Origin: Deltaproteobacteria bacterium | GTDB lineage: Bacteria; Desulfobacterota; Desulfobulbia; Desulfobulbales; Desulfurivibrionaceae | Reading direction: 5' to 3' | Length of the DNA stretch: 37,172 nt | NCBI GenBank assembly: GCA_021802775.1 | Contig: JAJZRJ010000025.1 | Location: forward strand, 1 to 37,172 | Shown: positions 33,655 to 37,172 of the stretch, piece after piece | How positions within the stretch are numbered: the first letter of the stretch is position 1 | How the letters are laid out: each line of letters starts with the position of its first letter | Translations under genes and position numbers: made by a program | Notes under the pieces: generated by a model | The model's database searches: none | Seen by the model: only the letters and a program-made list of their open reading frames with translations | Told to the model about the DNA's origin: nothing

Positions 33655-35016
33655 CTATCGAAACAGCCCTTTGGGCCGCTTGCGTTTCTTTTTGGCGCCG
33701 GCCATGTTGCCCAGGCCGGCCTTGCCGCCGAATTTCCTCATGAGCTTGAGCATCTCGGTGTAACTCTTGATCACCTTGTTGACGTCCTGCACGTCGGTGC
33801 CGCTGCCCCGGGCGATGCGCTGCCGCCGGCTGGCATTGAGCAACTCGTGGTTGCGCCGCTCCTTGGCGGTCATCGAGTTGATGATGGCCTCCACCTTCAC
33901 CAGCTCCCGTTCATCGGGCTTGGGCAGGTTCTGCATCTGCTTGAGCCTGTTCATGCCCGGGATCATGCCCATGATCTGTTCCAGGCTGCCCAGCTTCCTC
34001 ACCTGCTGCAACTGGTCGCGGAAGTCTTCGAGGTCGAAACCCTCCTTCTTGATCTTACTGGCCAGTTGCTCGGCCTTGTCCTGATCGACCGCGGCCTGGG
34101 CCTTTTCGATCAGGGTGAGGACATCGCCCATGCCCAGAATGCGCGAGGCCATGCGATCCGGGTGGAACGGCTCCAGGGCATCGAGCCCTTCGCCCATGCC
34201 CACGAACTTGATGGGCCTCCCCGTGACCTTCTTGATCGACAGGGCCGCGCCGCCGCGGGCATCGCCATCGAGCTTGGTCAGGATCACGCCGCTGACGGCC
34301 AAGTCCTGATTGAACTTGTCCGCCACGGTCACCGCGTCCTGGCCGGTCATGGCATCGGCCACGAAGAGGATCTCGGCCGGCTGCACCGCCTCTTTAATGC
34401 GGCGCAGTTCCTCCATGAGCGGTTCGTCCACATGGAGGCGGCCGGCGGTGTCGATGAGCACCGTATCGCAGCCGTTCTGCTGGGCGGCATAGAACGCCTG
34501 CTGGCAGATGGCCACCGGGTCCTGATCCGCCCGCGAGGGGTGGACCGGCACTGCCAGCTTCTCGCCAAGCACCCGCAACTGCTCGATCGCCGCCGGGCGA
34601 TAAACGTCGGCCGGCACCAGGTAAGGCTTGCGCCCCTTAGCCTTGAGCATGTGGGCGAGCTTGCCGGACGAGGTGGTCTTACCGGAGCCCTGGAGGCCGA
34701 CCATCATGACCACCACCGGCTGGCGGCCGGTCAGGGTGAGACCAACGCTCTCGCCACCGAACAGTGCCACGAGCTGCTCGTGCACCACCTTGATGACCTG
34801 CTGCCCCGGCGCCAGGCTCTTCAGCACCTCCTGGCCCACCGCCTTTTCGGCGACCGCGGCGACGAACTCCTTGACGACCTTGAAGTTGACGTCCGCCTCC
34901 AGCAGGGCCAGCCGCACCTCGCGGAGCGCCTCCTGGATATTCTCCTCGCTCAGCGTGCCGTGGCCGCGGAGCTTCTTGAAGACGTCCTGTAAGCGGTCGG
35001 AAAGGGTATCAAACAT
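33655..35016 (-). CDS. ffh: Signal recognition particle protein Ffh
   Basis: A 453-residue SRP54 GTPase. The N domain (about 1-95) is followed by the G domain with GLQGSGKTTSSGKLA (P-loop, about 107-121), DTAGRLHVDE and TKLDGDARGG, then the methionine-rich M domain (about 325-435: MGMIPGMNRLKQMQ, SRRQRIARGSG). It delivers nascent membrane proteins to FtsY using 4.5S RNA; no ffs gene was seen here. It heads the leftward ribosome-biogenesis operon. No strong SD precedes the ATG. Confidence 0.98.
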   Translation of the reverse strand: MFDTLSDRLQDVFKKLRGHGTLSEENIQEALREVRLALLEADVNFKVVKEFVAAVAEKAVGQEVLKSLAPGQQVIKVVHEQLVALFGGESVGLTLTGRQPVVVMMVGLQGSGKTTSSGKLAHMLKAKGRKPYLVPADVYRPAAIEQLRVLGEKLAVPVHPSRADQDPVAICQQAFYAAQQNGCDTVLIDTAGRLHVDEPLMEELRRIKEAVQPAEILFVADAMTGQDAVTVADKFNQDLAVSGVILTKLDGDARGGAALSIKKVTGRPIKFVGMGEGLDALEPFHPDRMASRILGMGDVLTLIEKAQAAVDQDKAEQLASKIKKEGFDLEDFRDQLQQVRKLGSLEQIMGMIPGMNRLKQMQNLPKPDERELVKVEAIINSMTAKERRNHELLNASRRQRIARGSGTDVQDVNKVIKSYTEMLKLMRKFGGKAGLGNMAGAKKKRKRPKGLFR

Positions 35017-35366
35017 GCCAAAGACCGTGTAATTACAAACTTTTTATCGAATCACCCCCACCAGGGGGGAGTCCATGCGTACCACCGTCCAGGCCTTCCT
35101 GGCCGGAAAACGGACAAAGATACTTGGTAGGCCAGTACTTGTCAAGCCCCAAAGTCGCCGCTCCGGACGCCCGGGAATGGACCCCGGTCGCCACGCAGGT
35201 GTGAAAGGTGGTTGCCTGCCCCTTGCCGGGAAAAATCGCGAAAACATCGCCGCGGCCACCGCCGGGCAGCCGCCTGATCGTACGGCTCCAGGCCAGAAGC
35301 CGGCCCGGCCATGCACGGCAAGACGCCAAGAGAGAAAAGTAGCCGGTTGGTTTGGCTCGCCATGCC
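35017..35366. other. Leader and spacer upstream of ffh
   Basis: This 350-base stretch lies between the tonB stop and the ffh start. It holds the candidate ffh promoter (35117-35145) and, in the leader about 40 bases before the ATG, a GC hairpin (CCCCC 35055-35059 with GGGGG 35064-35068). Bases 35146-35366 show no gene, clear terminator or tRNA-like fold; only weak GC-rich pairings. Confidence 0.45.
35117..35145 (-). promoter_or_regulatory. Candidate promoter for the ffh operon
   Basis: Leftward, a perfect TTGACA (35140-35145) is followed after 17 bases by TATCTT (35117-35122), about 100 bases before the ffh ATG. Spacing is ideal and four of six -10 bases match. Confidence 0.55.
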
Positions 35367-36071
35367 CTACCCGCGCAGTTCAAAGCGTACCGGCACCCTG
35401 ACCCGCATGGCGACTGGCCGGCCATTGCGCAGGCCCGGCGCGAACCGCCAGCCGCGCACCGTTTCAAGCGCCGCCTCGTCAAGAATTCCGTGACCGCTGC
35501 CGGTGGCCACCCTTACCTCTTCCACCCTTCCCGAGGCGGAGACAAAGACCTCAAGCAGCACGACCCCTTGCTTGCCCAGCCGGATGGCAAGCCGGGGATA
35601 TGAGGGCGGCGGATTCACCCCGTACAGGGGACTGGCCAGCACCTCGGCCGCAACGCCCTGTTTAGTGCCTTCCGCTGTCGCGCTTCCCGGCCCGGGGGCC
35701 GCCTGCGACAAAAGGGAGCCCCCGCCGGCCGCGGGCTGTTCCAAACGATTTCCCGCCGGAGCGCCCCCGCCACTTTCCTGCGAAAGATTTTCCTCGCTGA
35801 CTCCCCTCCCCGCCACGACCGCCGCGGAAACCCTGTTCCGCCCGGCAGCGGTTGCCGGAAGCAGGGCAGACTTTCCAGGCAGGACCTGGTTCCGTTTTCC
35901 GGCTTCTTCTCCCGATGGCCAGTGCTCCAGGCTCACGGAGATCAACCGGGGCAGGTTCCGCGCCCGGGTTACACCCATTGCGCCGCCCAGCCAGAAACCC
36001 GGAAGCAGAAGCGCCGCGTGGAGTAGTATCGCCAGAGCTGCTGCCCTGCCGTGCACCAGAATCCCGATCAC
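35367..36071 (-). CDS. TonB-family energy transducer
   Basis: A 234-residue TonB-like protein. One N-terminal membrane helix (about 10-30) has a histidine (H18) in the spacing of TonB's SxxxH motif, with alanine in place of serine. A Gly/Ala/Ser-rich periplasmic linker (about 50-145) has only a few prolines. The C-terminal TonB domain starts near 152 (NPPPSYPRLA, GVVLLEVFVSASGRV, ALETVRGWRFAPG). The start is GTG 36071, overlapping the cbiK stop as GTGA with AGGGA just upstream. An ATG at 36260 in the same frame lies inside cbiK, where third-position GC favours the cbiK frame. No exbB/exbD is in the window. Coupling to cbiK suggests tetrapyrrole or metal uptake. Confidence 0.8.
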   Translation of the reverse strand: MIGILVHGRAAALAILLHAALLLPGFWLGGAMGVTRARNLPRLISVSLEHWPSGEEAGKRNQVLPGKSALLPATAAGRNRVSAAVVAGRGVSEENLSQESGGGAPAGNRLEQPAAGGGSLLSQAAPGPGSATAEGTKQGVAAEVLASPLYGVNPPPSYPRLAIRLGKQGVVLLEVFVSASGRVEEVRVATGSGHGILDEAALETVRGWRFAPGLRNGRPVAMRVRVPVRFELRG

Positions 36072-37042
36072 GTAATCCCTGGAACCGACCGCCTTCCGTT
36101 GCCCCGGAGCCACGTCGCCTTCCCGGCGGAAATCCATGACCGCATCCGAAAGATGGTCCAGCCGATGACCGGCGTGGACACCATGGGCAGACGGAACAGG
36201 AGCGGATACCTGACCGGGCTCGCCGCCTTGAACCGTGAGCCGGGGGGGCATTTTTTCCATTCGCCCCTGTTTTCCAGCACCACATCCAGGGCCGCGGCGA
36301 TGTGGTCGGCCAGGATGTCGCTTATTGCCGGCAGCATGCCGATACCCTGGTCAACGGCCGCGACTTCGATGCCGGCTGCCGCAAAGCGCGATTTCCAGGA
36401 GTCATCATCCTCACCCATCAGGTCTTCCCTGAAGTGAACTCCCGCCACCAGCATAAAGGGAATGAGACACACCTTGTCAAACCCTGCGGCGGCAACACGG
36501 GCGACAACCTCATCGGCCTCCGGATATTCTTCCACACAGCCGACAAAGAGCCGTTCCCCAAACCGTTCCCGCAACAGATGTTGCAGGGCCAGATAACTTG
36601 CCCAACTGGGATGATCCGTGCCATGCCCCACCAGCACCATGGCCTCGTCCGGCAAACGGGAGGCGATCAGGGGGGCCAGGGCCGTACCGACCCGCTGGTA
36701 GTCGGCAACCGAACTCAACAGCGGCAAGCCGATAGCCGTACGAATTTTCTCCCCCCGGGCCTCCTCGATAAGCCGGTAAAACTCGTGACCGGCCAGAAAA
36801 TGCACCGACTGCACCACGGCCCATTCATGTTTCTGTGCTTGCAGGCGGCGCAGGGCTTCGTGGGGGTGGATCATGTCGATATTCTTGTGTTTCTTGATCC
36901 GGTCCCTGACCATCCGGGAGGAGCAGGTCCAAACAATTTCATGATCCGGGAAACGCTGCCTGATCCGCGTGTCAATACAGGCGTAGGTGGCCAGGGCTCC
37001 GGTGGTCGTGCCAAAGGCGGCCATTACAATGGGGGGATTCAT
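36068..37042 (-). CDS. cbiK: CbiK-type sirohydrochlorin chelatase with C-terminal extension
   Basis: A 324-residue class II chelatase of the CbiK family, inserting cobalt (or iron) into sirohydrochlorin in the anaerobic B12 or siroheme route. AAFGTTTGALATYACID opens it. The metal-site histidines are in VLVGHGTDHPSW and MLVAGVHFREDLMGEDDDSWK. CbiK proteins normally end soon after the ADHIAAALD helix, near 260-265 residues. This one continues about 60 residues, basic and with a hydrophobic patch, and overlaps tonB by four bases. The start at 37042 (SD AGGGA) gives a cytoplasmic protein without the signal peptide of periplasmic Desulfovibrio CbiK. Confidence 0.88.
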   Translation of the reverse strand: MNPPIVMAAFGTTTGALATYACIDTRIRQRFPDHEIVWTCSSRMVRDRIKKHKNIDMIHPHEALRRLQAQKHEWAVVQSVHFLAGHEFYRLIEEARGEKIRTAIGLPLLSSVADYQRVGTALAPLIASRLPDEAMVLVGHGTDHPSWASYLALQHLLRERFGERLFVGCVEEYPEADEVVARVAAAGFDKVCLIPFMLVAGVHFREDLMGEDDDSWKSRFAAAGIEVAAVDQGIGMLPAISDILADHIAAALDVVLENRGEWKKCPPGSRFKAASPVRYPLLFRLPMVSTPVIGWTIFRMRSWISAGKATWLRGNGRRSVPGIT

Positions 37043-37172
37043 TTCTATCGTCTCCCTGAATCCGTGACGGCTTCGCGCTTGATTAGGTGATATCCGGCTG
37101 TTGCCGCTGTTCAATGTCAAGGCCACCGCTTTGTCCGGGTTCACCCCGCCGCCCTGCGGGGCGACCGATAAC
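37043..37172. other. Upstream region of cbiK at the right edge
   Basis: These 130 bases are the cbiK leader. A TTGACA lies at about 37110-37115 leftward without a good -10 box at normal spacing. A GC hairpin (GCCCCGC with GCGGGGT-like pairing) lies near 37140-37165. The region may continue past the window. Confidence 0.3.

Noticed and set aside
36072-36260. Longer TonB start at ATG 36260 with a 190-base out-of-frame overlap with cbiK
   Set aside because: Codon composition favours the cbiK frame there. The GTG at 36071 with AGGGA and a GTGA overlap matches the junction style used elsewhere in the window.
37043-37172. Cobalamin riboswitch upstream of cbiK
   Set aside because: A fragment resembling a B12 box (ATTCAGGGAGAC) is present, but the other conserved segments are not recognisable. 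A covariance-model (Rfam cobalamin) scan including sequence right of the window would decide.

Overview
The window is a high-GC (by eye well above 60%) chromosomal segment. It is almost fully coding and mostly housekeeping genes. The features point to Desulfobacterota (delta-proteobacterial lineage, perhaps Desulfobulbales-like). They are: the order ffh-rpsP-khpA-rimM-trmD-SPOUT methylase-rplS-rnhB-yraN; a fused radical-SAM/DUF2344 protein in front of RNase G and rplU-rpmA-obgE-proB-proA-nadD; a stand-alone IMP cyclohydrolase in place of bifunctional PurH; a CbiK-type chelatase; and FolE2. The taxon is inferred from gene content and order, not from a search.

Layout, left to right. 1-366 has no recognisable gene but several short hairpins. 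367-8352 holds an AmmeMemoRadiSam-type radical SAM enzyme (amrS, +); a large membrane-anchored zinc-ribbon/pentapeptide-repeat protein (-); and a divergent class A penicillin-binding protein (+) followed by a SEC-C zinc protein and an FmdB-type zinc ribbon (+). 8390-14958 is a leftward cluster read hslR, stand-alone IMP cyclohydrolase, purN, pyrR, a soluble histidine-kinase-like protein, a rhomboid protease and a U32 peptidase-family protein. folE2 (15123-15860, +) interrupts it. From 35016 down to 15946 every gene reads leftward, 21 genes in a row. This array combines protein targeting and ribosome biogenesis (ffh, rpsP, khpA, rimM, trmD, rplS), nucleic-acid and cofactor genes (rnhB, yraN, pdxA, tmk), two envelope lipoproteins, radical SAM plus RNase G, rplU-rpmA-obgE, and proline/NAD genes (proB, proA, nadD). 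The right edge carries a translationally coupled cbiK-tonB pair (-).

Many neighbours overlap by four bases (ATGA or GTGA), which implies translational coupling and settles several starts (yraN, tmk, the lipoprotein, the radical SAM protein, proB/obgE, tonB). Candidate sigma-70-type promoters are visible in front of the pentapeptide gene, the PBP, fmdB, rplU and ffh.

The most unusual non-genic signal is a MITE-like 151-bp hairpin-rich element with 10-bp terminal inverted repeats between rplS and rnhB (30572-30722). A diverged, gap-free copy (105 of 144 positions identical by hand count) lies 8 kb away at 22562-22705. There it encodes the last residues of the radical SAM protein and forms the leader of RNase G. 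No CRISPR array, complete IS, prophage, tRNA or rRNA gene was seen.
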